Part shown: in pieces, positions 7,258 to 16,594 of the stretch
Layout: each line of letters starts with the position of its first letter
Position numbering within the stretch: position 1 is the first letter of the stretch
Origin: Porticoccaceae bacterium
Lineage (GTDB): Bacteria; Pseudomonadota; Gammaproteobacteria; Pseudomonadales; Porticoccaceae
Length of the DNA stretch: 64,000 bases
Reading direction: 5' to 3'
NCBI GenBank assembly: GCA_902557735.1
Contig: CACEBC010000004.1
Coordinates: forward strand, 35,447-99,446
The notes under the pieces: generated by a model
Told to the model about the DNA's origin: nothing
Databases searched by the model: none
What the model saw: the letters and a program-made list of their open reading frames with translations, nothing else
Program-made: the position numbers and the translations under genes

Positions 7258-9864
7258 ATGATTCGTAGCAGTCGTTATCTCATGTGCGTATACGCAGCAG
7301 TATCGTTTGGTTTAGGTATGGGTGCTTCGTACTCATCTAAATCACTTGCGCAATTGGAAGAAATTGTCGTAACCGCTCGCGCGAGAACGGAGAGTCTGCA
7401 GGATGTGCCAGCGACAATTACCGCTTTTACGGAGAACCAGATTCAAAATATGGGCGTGCAGCGCGCCGAGGATTTTGTAGCCATGACTCCTGGCGTGACT
7501 TTGGTAAATACTGTCGAGGCAGGTGACACACAGCTAAGCATAAGAGGTATTAATGGAGCTAGGGATGCCGAGACAAACTTTGCTTTGGTTATTGACGGAG
7601 TTCTCTACACCAACCCATCTGCGTTTAACCGGGAGTATCCAGATCTGTCGCAAATTGAAGTGCTCAAGGGACCGCAAGGGGCGCTGTACGGTCGATCTGC
7701 GGCCGCTGGAGCCATAATCATGTCAACAAAAAAACCAACTGATGCGGCTGAGGGCAGTGTTAAAATATCGGGGGCAGAGCATGGCACAACCACTGCAATG
7801 GCTACATTTGCAGGCCCATTGGGTGACCATTCCGCGGCTAGAGTGACGATAGATCATCGGAAAACCGACGGACATTTGACTAATGTTTATCTCAATGATG
7901 ATGTTGTTAATGATTACGAAGAGACTGGAGTAAGCGCTAGAGTTAGCTTTGAGCCAAACGATACAACTAGTGTCGATGTAAAGTTGCGCTATTCTGAAAT
8001 AGATGCCGCGTCCATTGCTTTCAACGCAGCTTTTGAGCTTCCGTTTTTTGTTCCGGCTTTGGAGGGTTTGCGCGGGCTTGGTTTTGTTCCTGAGGCCGCC
8101 GCCATTGATGTAAATGAGTTTGACTGGGTTTTCTCCCCCAATGTGGATCCGCAGAATGAGCAGGAAACGTTGGAATTTTCTGTAAAACTTGATAAAGACA
8201 TTGGGTTAGGGACCCTGACTGCCTGGGCCTTGTATTCTGATCAGGAACAATTTTTTCTGGCCGATGGCACATCGGGAGCATTTGCGTTTTACTATGGGAA
8301 GGAACATTGTGCTCAGTCAGCTGCCGCAAGGTCTCTCTTCTTGGGTGATGCGACTCCTATGCAGCAGCCCGCTTATAATTTGCAGGCGGCTATGGTACCC
8401 GGCGTGGATCCCTTCTTGCCACCATATAGCCCGACGACCTGCGACGGCTACCAGTTTCAGGTCCGCAATCAAGAAGACTTGAGCTTTCAAGTTCAATTAA
8501 CATCTGACGACGACAGTGAACTGAGATGGCAAGTTGGCGCCTACTATCTTAACATCGAGAGGACGGTTGGAGTGGCTCAATTGGAGGATGACGGACGGTC
8601 AAACTTGCCGACTTCGCTGGTAAATGAGTTGACTGACGCGTTGGTGCTTGATGATTTTACGACTGACGTTTATGCCTTTTTCGGGTCGGTAAATTATGAC
8701 CTAAGTGATCGGACAGAGCTATCATTCGCTCTTCGCTATGATAAAGAAGAAAGAGAGGTCGATAATGGCGTTCCCAGTCCAGCCGACGGCTATTTATCGA
8801 CTTCAATTAATTGGTGCCCCACGATGTTCTCTGGTGGCTGTACCCTAAATGGCGAACCGCTAACTGGGACTCCTTGGAATCCAGCTTTCATAAACTTGGC
8901 GACGGGCGAAGTCAGTGCCTCAGTGGACTCTCGTAAAGAGAGTTTTGACGAGATTCAACCGAAGATAAGTATGACATATGACTTGAGTGATCAAACCACG
9001 CTCTTCGCGAGTTGGGGGGTAGGATTCAAAACGGGAGGCTTCAACAACCTTGGGGCCCAGCAGATGATAGAGTTGTTCTTTGTTAATCCTGATGGTCTTC
9101 CAGTCGCACCTCCTGAGGTTTATGAGAAAGAAACCTCAAGTGCCTTCGAACTGGGATTCCGATCAACCATGGCTGATGGCGACGTGCAGTTGAACGGCGC
9201 TTTATTTCGGACTGAAGTTGATGATATGCAGTTCTTTGAATTCTATCCAGGCCCCTTCGGTCTCTTACGCGTGGTGGAGAATATTGATGAGGCAACGCTT
9301 GAAGGGTTCGAAGTCGATCTTTCTTGGCAAGTAAGTGACGCAATTCGCCTTGATGCAGGTTATAGTCGAATCGATGGCGAGATCGACAAGATGACAGTGC
9401 GTCCTTATGTGGCAGGAAATGAGGTGCCTAACGCGCCCGACCATACCGCCAACATCGCGCTCACATTGGAACAGGAGGTCACCGGCGGCCTAAATTCAAT
9501 GGTCCGATTAGAGTACGCTTACCATGGCGACGTCTTTTATCATGTAGTGCAGGGCAGTGATTTGGATTCCCCTCGCTCATTTGATTCCATTATTGGGCCA
9601 GAAGGGCTGCCATATGAAGTGCCAGCTATGCTGCAACTCGGTGGACTCGCCACTAGTTACGCAAATACCAAGGTTGAAGGCTACGGACTCGTGAATTTGA
9701 GGGCCAGTCTATCAGGTGAGAGTTGGAAAGCGACTTTATTTGCGCGTAATCTTATGGATAAGGAATATCCTGCCGAAGTGATTTTGGCGCCAGAGTTTGG
9801 TGGGGCTTTTGTTCACCCCAGCGCTGCTAGGGTCGCGGGCGTCGAGCTAGAATACATGTTTTAG
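7258..9864 (+). CDS. TonB-dependent outer-membrane receptor
   Basis: An 868-residue receptor with an N-terminal signal peptide (cleavage probably near SLAQ, about residue 31), a TonB box-like EEIVVTA, a plug domain (about 45-160, with SIRGINGARDAE, VIDGVLY and VEVLKGPQGALYGRSAAAGAI-type motifs) and a C-terminal 22-strand barrel ending in a terminal aromatic residue (LEYMF). RBS GGGGAG precedes ATG 7258. It resembles the large OMR group that marine gammaproteobacteria use for organic substrates rather than classical siderophore receptors; placement among catabolic genes supports uptake of the pathway's substrate. The ligand is inferred, not seen. Confidence 0.92.
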   Translation: MIRSSRYLMCVYAAVSFGLGMGASYSSKSLAQLEEIVVTARARTESLQDVPATITAFTENQIQNMGVQRAEDFVAMTPGVTLVNTVEAGDTQLSIRGINGARDAETNFALVIDGVLYTNPSAFNREYPDLSQIEVLKGPQGALYGRSAAAGAIIMSTKKPTDAAEGSVKISGAEHGTTTAMATFAGPLGDHSAARVTIDHRKTDGHLTNVYLNDDVVNDYEETGVSARVSFEPNDTTSVDVKLRYSEIDAASIAFNAAFELPFFVPALEGLRGLGFVPEAAAIDVNEFDWVFSPNVDPQNEQETLEFSVKLDKDIGLGTLTAWALYSDQEQFFLADGTSGAFAFYYGKEHCAQSAAARSLFLGDATPMQQPAYNLQAAMVPGVDPFLPPYSPTTCDGYQFQVRNQEDLSFQVQLTSDDDSELRWQVGAYYLNIERTVGVAQLEDDGRSNLPTSLVNELTDALVLDDFTTDVYAFFGSVNYDLSDRTELSFALRYDKEEREVDNGVPSPADGYLSTSINWCPTMFSGGCTLNGEPLTGTPWNPAFINLATGEVSASVDSRKESFDEIQPKISMTYDLSDQTTLFASWGVGFKTGGFNNLGAQQMIELFFVNPDGLPVAPPEVYEKETSSAFELGFRSTMADGDVQLNGALFRTEVDDMQFFEFYPGPFGLLRVVENIDEATLEGFEVDLSWQVSDAIRLDAGYSRIDGEIDKMTVRPYVAGNEVPNAPDHTANIALTLEQEVTGGLNSMVRLEYAYHGDVFYHVVQGSDLDSPRSFDSIIGPEGLPYEVPAMLQLGGLATSYANTKVEGYGLVNLRASLSGESWKATLFARNLMDKEYPAEVILAPEFGGAFVHPSAARVAGVELEYMF

Positions 9865-9956
9865 GCAAAGCGTGCTCAGCAGGGTATTGGTCCGTGAATA
9901 CTTTGAAAAATATGGCCTCAGACCCACCAGCTAGGTACAAAGCCGCGCTTTTGGGG

Positions 9957-10711
9957 ATGGGTTTGAGGAAACGAGTTAAAATTATAGTGTCGATACCCTT
10001 TGACGAGGTTGGAGTTTCAAATCGCGCATAGAAGCTCCTACATGCAGTCATTGGAGGTGGTATAACGGTGAGATTTTGTTGCTGTTCCGCGAGGTGTCTC
10101 GTTGGGTGAAAGTTATTACGGTACGATGTTTGTCCACATGAGCGTTTTCGAAGTTGGACTGTCGGCTGCGAAAGACGATTAAGATGAGGTATGTATTGAT
10201 GCCGTGAGTGACTCTGTAATATATGCTTTGAGATCGCGATTGAAGATTCTGGTTCTTGGTCCAGGATAAGCCGCTCTCCATATCGCTTGCATGTTTTTTT
10301 CACCAGTTCAGCGTTATCGTCATGTGGGATGAATGGTTTCATCTATACAAAAAAGTTCTGACCGAGCATAAGCTGGAGTCACATTGCGTCTGATTGTGGT
10401 CTATCAACTCGAGGCCCGATCTTGAAGAGTTATTGGAAGTCAAAGAACATGTTATTTTTGAGAAGCTGGATCAAGAGACACTCGAGGCAGTCGAGGAGGA
10501 TGGCACCGCTGTGATTATTTTGGGACCCACTTCAATGCATCAGTCACATAGTTTCTTGCAGCAAGCTCTCCCCGTTTCAGTGATAGATCCAGGGCTGATT
10601 GGCTATAAACTTTGTGAGATATTCCTTGAAACTGGCTTGTCGCACAGTAAAACTGCTTTTCCTGCGCCGCAGCAGCCAAATAATGGATTAATTGTATCTA
10701 GGATTCCCTGA
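9957..10711 (+). pseudogene. Decayed Asp/Glu/hydantoin racemase-family gene
   Basis: Four frame segments on the plus strand join into one Asp/Glu racemase-like protein. Segment 1 (9957-10070) encodes RVKIIVSIPFDEVGVSNRA, then an in-frame TAG at 10029. Segment 2 (from 10072) reads DFVAVPRGVSLGESYYGTMF and VCIDAVSDSVIYALRSRL with TAA stops inside and after it. Segment 3 (10307-10393) reads FSVIVMWDEWFHLYKKVL. Segment 4 (10394-10711) reads RPDLEELLEVKEHVIFEKL, VIILGPTSMHQSHSF and PVSVIDPGLIGYKL up to LSHSKTAFPAP. At least three stops and three frameshifts rule out function and also rule out a single sequencing error. The coding order matches intact family members along its whole length, so it is an old inactivated gene rather than a fragment. 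Confidence 0.88.
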
Positions 10712-10733
10712 CACTCAAGTATTGGAGGCTTTG

Positions 10734-11126
10734 ATGAGCGACCTACCCTATGAATATTATATAGATATCGTCACGAAGCGATATTTTCACGCCGTGGATA
10801 ATTATGATTTGGAAGGTGTTCTAGATTGTTTCCATTCAGACGCGTCTCTGAGTGAGGTAACCACTATGACCAAACATGCTGGAAGAGATCAGGGTATCAA
10901 GACGATGTTCGAGGGCCTATTTGACTCGTTCTCCCATATTTGGCATGGCAATTTTGTGCACACCACCGATGCAGAGAGTCAGTCGATATGCTCTCAATTC
11001 ACTGTCTTGATAACACCCCGTGATAGTGAGGAACTTCGTTACGAAAACTGCAACCGTTTTTATTTGCGGGATGGTAAGTTCTCTGAAGTATTCGTCTACA
11101 TGAGCGGCGATAATTTGCTTCGATAA
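10734..11126 (+). CDS. SnoaL/NTF2-like small protein (copy 1)
   Basis: A 130-residue alpha+beta cone-fold protein of the nuclear transport factor 2-like superfamily: RYFHAVDNYDLEGVLDCFHSDA is the usual first-helix region and the C-terminal FYLRDGKFSEVFVYMSG strand pair closes the cone. ATG 10734 is chosen because GGAGG at 10724-10728 precedes it. Such proteins serve as isomerases, dehydratases, or binding partners, so function is open. The next gene is its tandem paralog. Confidence 0.75.
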   Translation: MSDLPYEYYIDIVTKRYFHAVDNYDLEGVLDCFHSDASLSEVTTMTKHAGRDQGIKTMFEGLFDSFSHIWHGNFVHTTDAESQSICSQFTVLITPRDSEELRYENCNRFYLRDGKFSEVFVYMSGDNLLR

Positions 11127-11170
11127 GCGCAAGTGTATTAGAAACTAAATTTACATTTAGGAGGGCACAC

Positions 11171-11569
11171 ATGCAATATCAATCTGCAATGTCACGAGAA
11201 GAGCTTGAGGATTTGGCGTTGAACCAATATTTTGCTAACGTGGATGCTAAAGACCTCGACGCGGTGTTAGATTGTTTTCATGATAGTGCTATGTTAACAG
11301 TTCAAACAGCTTTCGCAGTCCATTCTGGTAAAGATAACATTCGACGCATGTTCATAGACTTCATGGACAGCTTTAAGACCATTGTTCATAAAGATTTCAT
11401 TACCACGGTTGATACTAAAAACAGTCGAATCAGCGCTTGCTTTACAGCCGAACTGGAAGAGCCTGAAGGAAATATCATTGTTTTGCAAAATACTAATTTC
11501 TGGCGTATCCGAGAGGGAAAATTTCAAGAAGTTTATGTTTATATGAGTGGCTCGAACCCACTTGTATAG
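11171..11569 (+). CDS. SnoaL/NTF2-like small protein (copy 2)
   Basis: A 132-residue paralog of the preceding gene, sharing the QYFANVDAKDLDAVLDCFHD start, the HSGKDNIRRMF middle and the REGKFQEVYVYMSG end, while the middle strands have diverged. AGGAGG lies just upstream of ATG 11171. The 44-nt gap from copy 1 and the same direction suggest co-transcription. Function unknown; the duplication could give a heteromer or two related substrates. Confidence 0.75.
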   Translation: MQYQSAMSREELEDLALNQYFANVDAKDLDAVLDCFHDSAMLTVQTAFAVHSGKDNIRRMFIDFMDSFKTIVHKDFITTVDTKNSRISACFTAELEEPEGNIIVLQNTNFWRIREGKFQEVYVYMSGSNPLV

Positions 11570-11800
11570 CAAAAGTGCCGACCATAATGTATTTCCCAGA
11601 ACATTTTAATGAGATGACTTTACCAAAGAGTGTTTTTAAGACTCTCTGCAAATAGTCCTCAGTTGCAACTTGGTTACTTTCACTGCCGGTGTTAAGCTTT
11701 CTTTCGCTGTTCAATGAGCTTAAGGTGTGCTTCCCAACTGCTGCATTCCAAGCGATTCAATATAAAAAATATAAAGGGCCATGCGGTTAATGGAGGACTG

Positions 11801-12667
11801 ATGTCTATTCACTGGTATCCGGGTCACATGCACAAGGCTACAAAGGAAATGGCCAAGGTTTTGCCAAGCGTGGACGCAGTTATTGAAATTTTAGATGCTC
11901 GCATTCCTTTCAGTAGCTCGAATCCCGTTATTTCGTCCATGAGTACCAATAAGCCCGTCATCAAGCTGATGGCAAAATCGGATCTTGCAGACAATAAAGT
12001 CACCGATATGTGGCGGATGCGTTTTGAGGAAGATCAAAAAACCAAAACTTTAGCTGTGGATTTGAAATCGGAACATGTTTGCGAACAAGTGGTAAAGCTA
12101 TGCAATAAATTAGCTCCGAAGAAGGAGGGCTCATCTAGCTTGATTATGGTTGTTGGTATTCCCAATGTCGGCAAATCTACTTTGATAAACAACCTGGCTG
12201 GGCGCCATGTTGCTAAGACTGGAGACGAGCCCGCAATAACGAAGGGTCAGCAGCGCATTAATTTAAGGAATGGCATCATGCTTTTAGATACGCCCGGAAT
12301 TCTATGGCCAAAAGTGAAAAACTTGCCCAGCAGCTTCCGACTTGCCACCGTCGGCGCGATCAAGAATACCGCGATGACTTACGAGGAGGTGGCATTTTTT
12401 GCTTTGGATTACATCAAACGAGAATACCCTTTGCTCTTAAAAACTAGGTTCGAACAGGCGAACTTCCCAGCATCAGAGCTTGAGTTGCTGGAGATGATAG
12501 GGTTGCAGAGGGGATGCCTGAGTTCGGGCGGACGAATTGATTTGGAACGCGCTGCCACTATTTTCATTAACGAACTTAGGGCCGGTATTTTGGGAGAGGT
12601 CAGTTATGAGACCCCAGATATGATCGACGCCGAATTGTCCGAGGAATTCGGAGGAGATGCAAGTTAA
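11801..12667 (+). CDS. RbgA/YlqF-type ribosome biogenesis GTPase
   Basis: A 288-residue circularly permuted GTPase that in relatives acts in late large-subunit assembly. It begins with the family signature MSIHWYPGHMHKA; G4 comes first (IKLMAKSDLAD, about 59-69), then G1 GIPNVGKST (about 118) and G3 DTPGI (about 165), the permuted order. GGAGG at 11792-11796 fixes the start at 11801; the open frame reaches back to 11714 but without family similarity. The usual NKxD of G4 reads AKSD here. It stands alone, without obvious operon partners. Confidence 0.9.
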   Translation: MSIHWYPGHMHKATKEMAKVLPSVDAVIEILDARIPFSSSNPVISSMSTNKPVIKLMAKSDLADNKVTDMWRMRFEEDQKTKTLAVDLKSEHVCEQVVKLCNKLAPKKEGSSSLIMVVGIPNVGKSTLINNLAGRHVAKTGDEPAITKGQQRINLRNGIMLLDTPGILWPKVKNLPSSFRLATVGAIKNTAMTYEEVAFFALDYIKREYPLLLKTRFEQANFPASELELLEMIGLQRGCLSSGGRIDLERAATIFINELRAGILGEVSYETPDMIDAELSEEFGGDAS

Positions 12668-12782
12668 CTAATCTATTACTGAAATGGGAGTGCTCGGGAT
12701 AAAGACAATAAGTTGATTGTCATTAATCTTAACGCTAATTCTGCCGATATCTTGAATAATCAAACTAAGGAGAGATTGAGTG

Positions 12783-13115
12783 ATGGGTGTACTGAAAAGA
12801 ATCTTGTTAATATTGCTTTACCCTCTCGCCGCCGTGCTCTTGGTATTTCCTCACGCATTAGGCCACTTATTTCATACACGACACCAGCTTTATTTTATTT
12901 TGTTAGCTATCGTTCTGTGTTTAGTGAATGGTTACGCTGGATACATGCAGGTGTTCGACGGTATGGATGCAATCATTGACTTTCAACTGCTTTGTTTGGC
13001 AGGAGCTCTTTATTTCCCCTTTCATTTTCTAATCACGTCGCCCTTTCAAGAGCTTTTCGGGGAGTTCCATCGAAAGATGCTGACTGCGATAATTGGTCCA
13101 GAGAGAAGATTTTGA
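12783..13115 (+). CDS. Small integral membrane protein, unknown
   Basis: A 110-residue protein with about three membrane helices (residues 5-23, 36-53 and 66-85) and a basic C-terminus (GPERRF). AAGGAGAG at 12767-12774 precedes adjacent GTG 12780 and ATG 12783 codons; ATG is preferred. I do not recognise the family. It lies in its own unit between the GTPase and the convergent Rieske operon. Confidence 0.55.
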   Translation: MGVLKRILLILLYPLAAVLLVFPHALGHLFHTRHQLYFILLAIVLCLVNGYAGYMQVFDGMDAIIDFQLLCLAGALYFPFHFLITSPFQELFGEFHRKMLTAIIGPERRF

Positions 13116-13193
13116 GCATCTAGAACAGGACGGGTTGACCTTCGGGTGGTAACAGCACTAACTGCAAAACAAGCAATAGTTAGGTTCAAACAT

Positions 13194-14567
13194 TCATTCA
13201 ATCTGGAGTCTTCGATTTAACTCGACATGAAAATGTCTGAGTCGTTGCTCCTGTTCGCCCCATAACTGACCTACAAACCCTTTCGATCGCATCCCTCGTT
13301 GCACTTTGGGAAGAAATGCAGCATCCTGACTTAGAACCAACCCTAAATTGGGATCCTGATCTATATCATAATGCTCTGTAGGAGGTCGTAGGCGCCCACT
13401 AACGTCGGTACCCTCTGGCAGACCCATCCATAAAGGCGCTTTGGCGGCACCATCACTTGGCAAAAACATCGTCATGGTGTCATAGAAAAAGCGCTCAGGG
13501 TCTTTTGGATGAGGAACAAACCGCATGATAAAGACACCTTCAGGATGACAACCTATCTGAACGTTCGGAAAGATGCCTGTGGCCCAGCTGTCAGAGAGCT
13601 GTCCATCAACGAACCCTGAGTAATCTAGACCTTTCTCTTCTGCATAGCGACGTTTTGATTGTTGTATGGCTTCTCGAACATCAGCGGCGTTTCCTTTGAA
13701 TTCGTCAGGGTCTAAGCCAGCCTCTCTCAGCATGAATTGCAGCCCCTCATTCACCGATTTTTGGTCATGCAGACGCGGACTAGGTTGTCCTAATGGGACT
13801 ATCATGCGGCTGGCACCAAACGCATACAAATCATATTGTACATTTAGATCTCCCATGACGCCGCGTGTCTCAGGATGAACTGCATGCAGGTGATAGCTCT
13901 CATAAAAAGCCTCAACGCCCACCTTCCAATTGGATCCCCATTCGCTCACGACATGCCTCACGACATTCATTTGGTCAATCCGATAGGCTTCGAGGTATCC
14001 CTCCGGCAAGCCTATCTCTTGATGAAGAGGTGACGGATCGTCTTGCAGGTTAACAAAAATAATGCCGGCATATATCTCGCATGCAACTCCTACAAGTCCT
14101 GGTCTGTGTCCGATGAGTCGAGGATCAAAGGTATCTTCATCGGTGATTCTAATAAGATCGCCAGTATTCCTGAAGGTCCAGTTATGGAACGGACAAACAA
14201 AGACCTTCTGATTTCCTCTTGGCTCATTGACGAGCATTGCGCCTCTGTGACTGCAAACATTATAAAACGCTTTGATACCCTCTTTGGTAAGCGTAACAAT
14301 GATCGATTCATCAAGAACTTCGAAGAGGAAGTAATCACCAACTTCACGGAGGTCTGAGACGACGCCTGCCAGAAGCCAACTTCTGGACCAAATCTTCTGC
14401 CATTCAGTTTGCATGCTTTCTTTGTCGAAATAGCCGTTCTTGCCATAACATTCAACGCCTAAATCAATCGTGGGCTGCTTTGCCTCAAGAGACCCTCTGG
14501 GCGCATCTGGATTCAGCACCTTTGTTCGTTTATTTTTAGTTCTGCTCATGTGGGATTCCATAGTCAA
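13194..14567 (-). CDS. Rieske non-heme iron oxygenase, alpha subunit
   Basis: The 457-residue protein has a Rieske [2Fe-2S] domain with CSHRG (C105, H107) and CPFHNW (C125, H128), then the mononuclear iron site EAFYESYHLHAVHP (H226, H231) and a C-terminal Asp within QDAAFLPKVQRGM. Length and motifs match ring-hydroxylating oxygenase alpha subunits, including those acting alone as monooxygenases. Its start overlaps the DUF35 stop in ATGA, so it is the last gene of the operon. Electron-transfer partners are not in the window. A hydroxylation of a cyclic or steroid-like substrate is inferred from the neighbours. Confidence 0.9.
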   Translation of the reverse strand: MTMESHMSRTKNKRTKVLNPDAPRGSLEAKQPTIDLGVECYGKNGYFDKESMQTEWQKIWSRSWLLAGVVSDLREVGDYFLFEVLDESIIVTLTKEGIKAFYNVCSHRGAMLVNEPRGNQKVFVCPFHNWTFRNTGDLIRITDEDTFDPRLIGHRPGLVGVACEIYAGIIFVNLQDDPSPLHQEIGLPEGYLEAYRIDQMNVVRHVVSEWGSNWKVGVEAFYESYHLHAVHPETRGVMGDLNVQYDLYAFGASRMIVPLGQPSPRLHDQKSVNEGLQFMLREAGLDPDEFKGNAADVREAIQQSKRRYAEEKGLDYSGFVDGQLSDSWATGIFPNVQIGCHPEGVFIMRFVPHPKDPERFFYDTMTMFLPSDGAAKAPLWMGLPEGTDVSGRLRPPTEHYDIDQDPNLGLVLSQDAAFLPKVQRGMRSKGFVGQLWGEQEQRLRHFHVELNRRLQIE

Positions 14568-14956
14568 AGAATTCGAAAGACAGGCATTGTAATTTCTTCA
14601 GACCATTGCTCAAAAGCGACACTCACTTTTGAGCCAATCTTAACGGGTTTGTCTGCAATATCAACTATTGAGCTCATCATCCGTGGTCCCTCATCCAAAT
14701 CTACAAGCGCTATAACATAGGGGCTCTGATAGGCTTTTGACACTGCCCGTGAAACTATCGTGAAGCTTGCAATTGTTCCTTTGCCGGTAACGTCTACCCA
14801 TTCTAAATCACTATGAGCGCAAGAACTGCAGAGTATTCTAGGATAGAATTGATGTCGTCTGCACTCAGGACAATATTGCAATCTGAGCAACCCTTTACTG
14901 CAGCCGTCCCAATAGGGTTGGCTGAGAGCAGTCACTATTGGTTGGATCTTATCCAT
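14564..14956 (-). CDS. DUF35 Zn-ribbon/OB-fold acyl-CoA-binding protein
   Basis: A 130-residue protein with a rubredoxin-like Zn ribbon (C29, C32, C43, C46), followed by the OB-fold DUF35 domain (GKGTIASFTIV, YVIALVDLDEGPRMMS). DUF35 proteins partner with thiolase-fold enzymes. In actinobacterial steroid side-chain breakdown the DUF35 domain is fused to the C-terminus of ChsH2 and is needed by the aldolase Ltp2; here it is a free gene directly after the thiolase-like gene, adjacent with no gap. Confidence 0.88.
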   Translation of the reverse strand: MDKIQPIVTALSQPYWDGCSKGLLRLQYCPECRRHQFYPRILCSSCAHSDLEWVDVTGKGTIASFTIVSRAVSKAYQSPYVIALVDLDEGPRMMSSIVDIADKPVKIGSKVSVAFEQWSEEITMPVFRIL

Positions 14957-16129
14957 TTAATCCTCTTCGACACCCACAATCAGACTTGTGTGGCTTGACA
15001 TAATACCCCCGGTCGCATGGACCAAAGCGACTTCAGGATTAACGATTTGTCTGGCTCTTGGCAATGAGTTACGTAACTGAAATACTGTTTCAGTGAGCGC
15101 AAACATTGAGCCGGGATTGCCGGGATGGCAATGGGACAGCATACCGCCATGAGTATTGATAGGCAGAGATCCCTCGAGAGCGATTTCTCCTGACATTGCA
15201 AAAGCTCCGCCCTCACCTTTAGGACAAAAACCTAAATCCTCTAGCTCAACGATTACTGTTGGTGTGAAACAATCATAGAGTTGGGCAAAATCAATATCTT
15301 TGGCAGTTAGGCCTGACATCTCGTACGCACGTTTGCCCGATTCGACTGCCGACGAGGTAGTCAGATCTTTTGCTTGGCTAATATGCTCGTGACCATGCCC
15401 CTCACCAACGCCAAGAATATAGACTGGACGGTGCGGAAAATCCTTGGCGCGATCTGCGGACGTTATTATTATTGCGGACCCACCATCTGAAACAAGCGAA
15501 CAGTCGAGTAGATGAAGCGGATCCGCTATCATACGGGAATTAATAACATCTTCCACAGAGATAGGGTCTTGCATTTGTGCTGAGGGGTTGAGGCCGGCAT
15601 TTCGGCGGCATGTCACTGCAATACTGGCAAATTGTTCAGGCGTAGTACCATATTTTGCGGCGTGGGCTTGCCCAATCAAAGCATAATATGCTGGAACCGT
15701 GGGCCCGTAGGGTTGTTCATATTCAGGATGGCCTGATGCGGATTGTATCAGCATAGCTCGTTCGCGGGTTAGCCCGCTCCGAAGGGAGTCAGCCATGGTA
15801 ATAAGAATGACGTCGGCCATTCCGGTGGCTATCGCGGACGCGGCATGATGCACGGTTGTGAAAGTAGTACTTCCACCAGTGCCGACCGAAATACAGTAGC
15901 GAGGGAAGATCTGCAGGTACTCGGCGATAGCTTCGGCATGATACATGATGGGTTGCGCCATAGAGTTGCATGTGATCAGGCCATCTATCTGGTTTTTTTG
16001 CAAACCAGCGTCCTTCAGCGCTCGCATTGAGGCTTGAACGCAAAGCTCAGTAGCGGTCATGTTGGGCACTACACCGATTTCTGAATCGGCGGCGCCTACG
16101 ATTGCTGTTTTGCCTCGAAGTGAGCTCAC
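14957..16129 (-). CDS. Thiolase-fold protein lacking the nucleophilic Cys (Ltp2-like aldolase candidate)
   Basis: The 390-residue product is a thiolase/lipid-transfer-type protein (TAIVGAADSEIG start, VSDGGSAIIITSADRA middle, LYDCFTPTVIVELEDLGFC, NTHGGMLSHCHPGNPG, C-terminal ALVHATGGIMSSH). At the place where thiolases carry the acylated Cys (N-C-S-T-G) it reads SVGTGGST (residues 81-88), so it should not act as a normal thiolase. That loss, along with the YDCFT motif and the adjoining DUF35 gene, is what is known for Ltp2-type retro-aldolases. Assignment as an aldolase is inference by analogy. Confidence 0.85.
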   Translation of the reverse strand: MSSLRGKTAIVGAADSEIGVVPNMTATELCVQASMRALKDAGLQKNQIDGLITCNSMAQPIMYHAEAIAEYLQIFPRYCISVGTGGSTTFTTVHHAASAIATGMADVILITMADSLRSGLTRERAMLIQSASGHPEYEQPYGPTVPAYYALIGQAHAAKYGTTPEQFASIAVTCRRNAGLNPSAQMQDPISVEDVINSRMIADPLHLLDCSLVSDGGSAIIITSADRAKDFPHRPVYILGVGEGHGHEHISQAKDLTTSSAVESGKRAYEMSGLTAKDIDFAQLYDCFTPTVIVELEDLGFCPKGEGGAFAMSGEIALEGSLPINTHGGMLSHCHPGNPGSMFALTETVFQLRNSLPRARQIVNPEVALVHATGGIMSSHTSLIVGVEED

Positions 16130-16154
16130 ACAAGTACCTGACGATTGACAATAA

Positions 16155-16586
16155 TTACGACGAGATTTCCACGGCAGCAGTGCCGGGCGAAACTACTTCA
16201 TCCTTTGCATTTTTAATGAACACGTCAATGATGATTTCCTTTGTCTCCAAGTCGATTGCTGTTATTGAGCCTCCAGAATACAGAGTTTCGCCTAAGTATG
16301 AGGCGATACGGTTTGAATAATCTATTGATTTGATTCGTCCATCTACACCTAACCATTCCTCCAAGCATTGATGCATCCAGTCGCCCAATAGGGGTCCTGC
16401 TAACACCAACTCTGGATATCCTTCTACCTCTTTTGCATACGGATAATCAAAATGAATCCTGTGTGCGTTCCATAGCGAGGCGTTATAAAGAAAAAGTTGT
16501 TTGCTATCTGGACAAAAGCTCCGCCCGGGAAGCTCATAGCCCACACTTAGTTGTTCAATGCTGATTGATTTTTTCTTAATATCCAT
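16155..16586 (-). CDS. MaoC-like (HTD2-type) enoyl-CoA hydratase/dehydratase
   Basis: A 143-residue single hot-dog protein. The motif NAHRIHFDYPYAKEVEGYPELVLAGPL (about 42-68) is that of HTD2/mesaconyl-CoA hydratase-like MaoC proteins and contains the catalytic His region. It lies 8 nt after the FAS1-like dehydratase gene, so the two most likely form a heteromeric hydratase, as ChsH1 with ChsH2 does. Confidence 0.85.
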   Translation of the reverse strand: MDIKKKSISIEQLSVGYELPGRSFCPDSKQLFLYNASLWNAHRIHFDYPYAKEVEGYPELVLAGPLLGDWMHQCLEEWLGVDGRIKSIDYSNRIASYLGETLYSGGSITAIDLETKEIIIDVFIKNAKDEVVSPGTAAVEISS

Positions 16587-16594
16587 TTGTTAAT

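Noticed and set aside
9827..10342. 171-codon open frame on the minus strand across the receptor end and the intergenic stretch
   Set aside because: The plus strand carries recognisable racemase pseudogene segments here; the minus product has no family features.
12713..12979. 88-codon plus-strand frame overlapping the small membrane protein gene
   Set aside because: The overlapping frame from 12783 has a good RBS and clear membrane helices; this one has neither.
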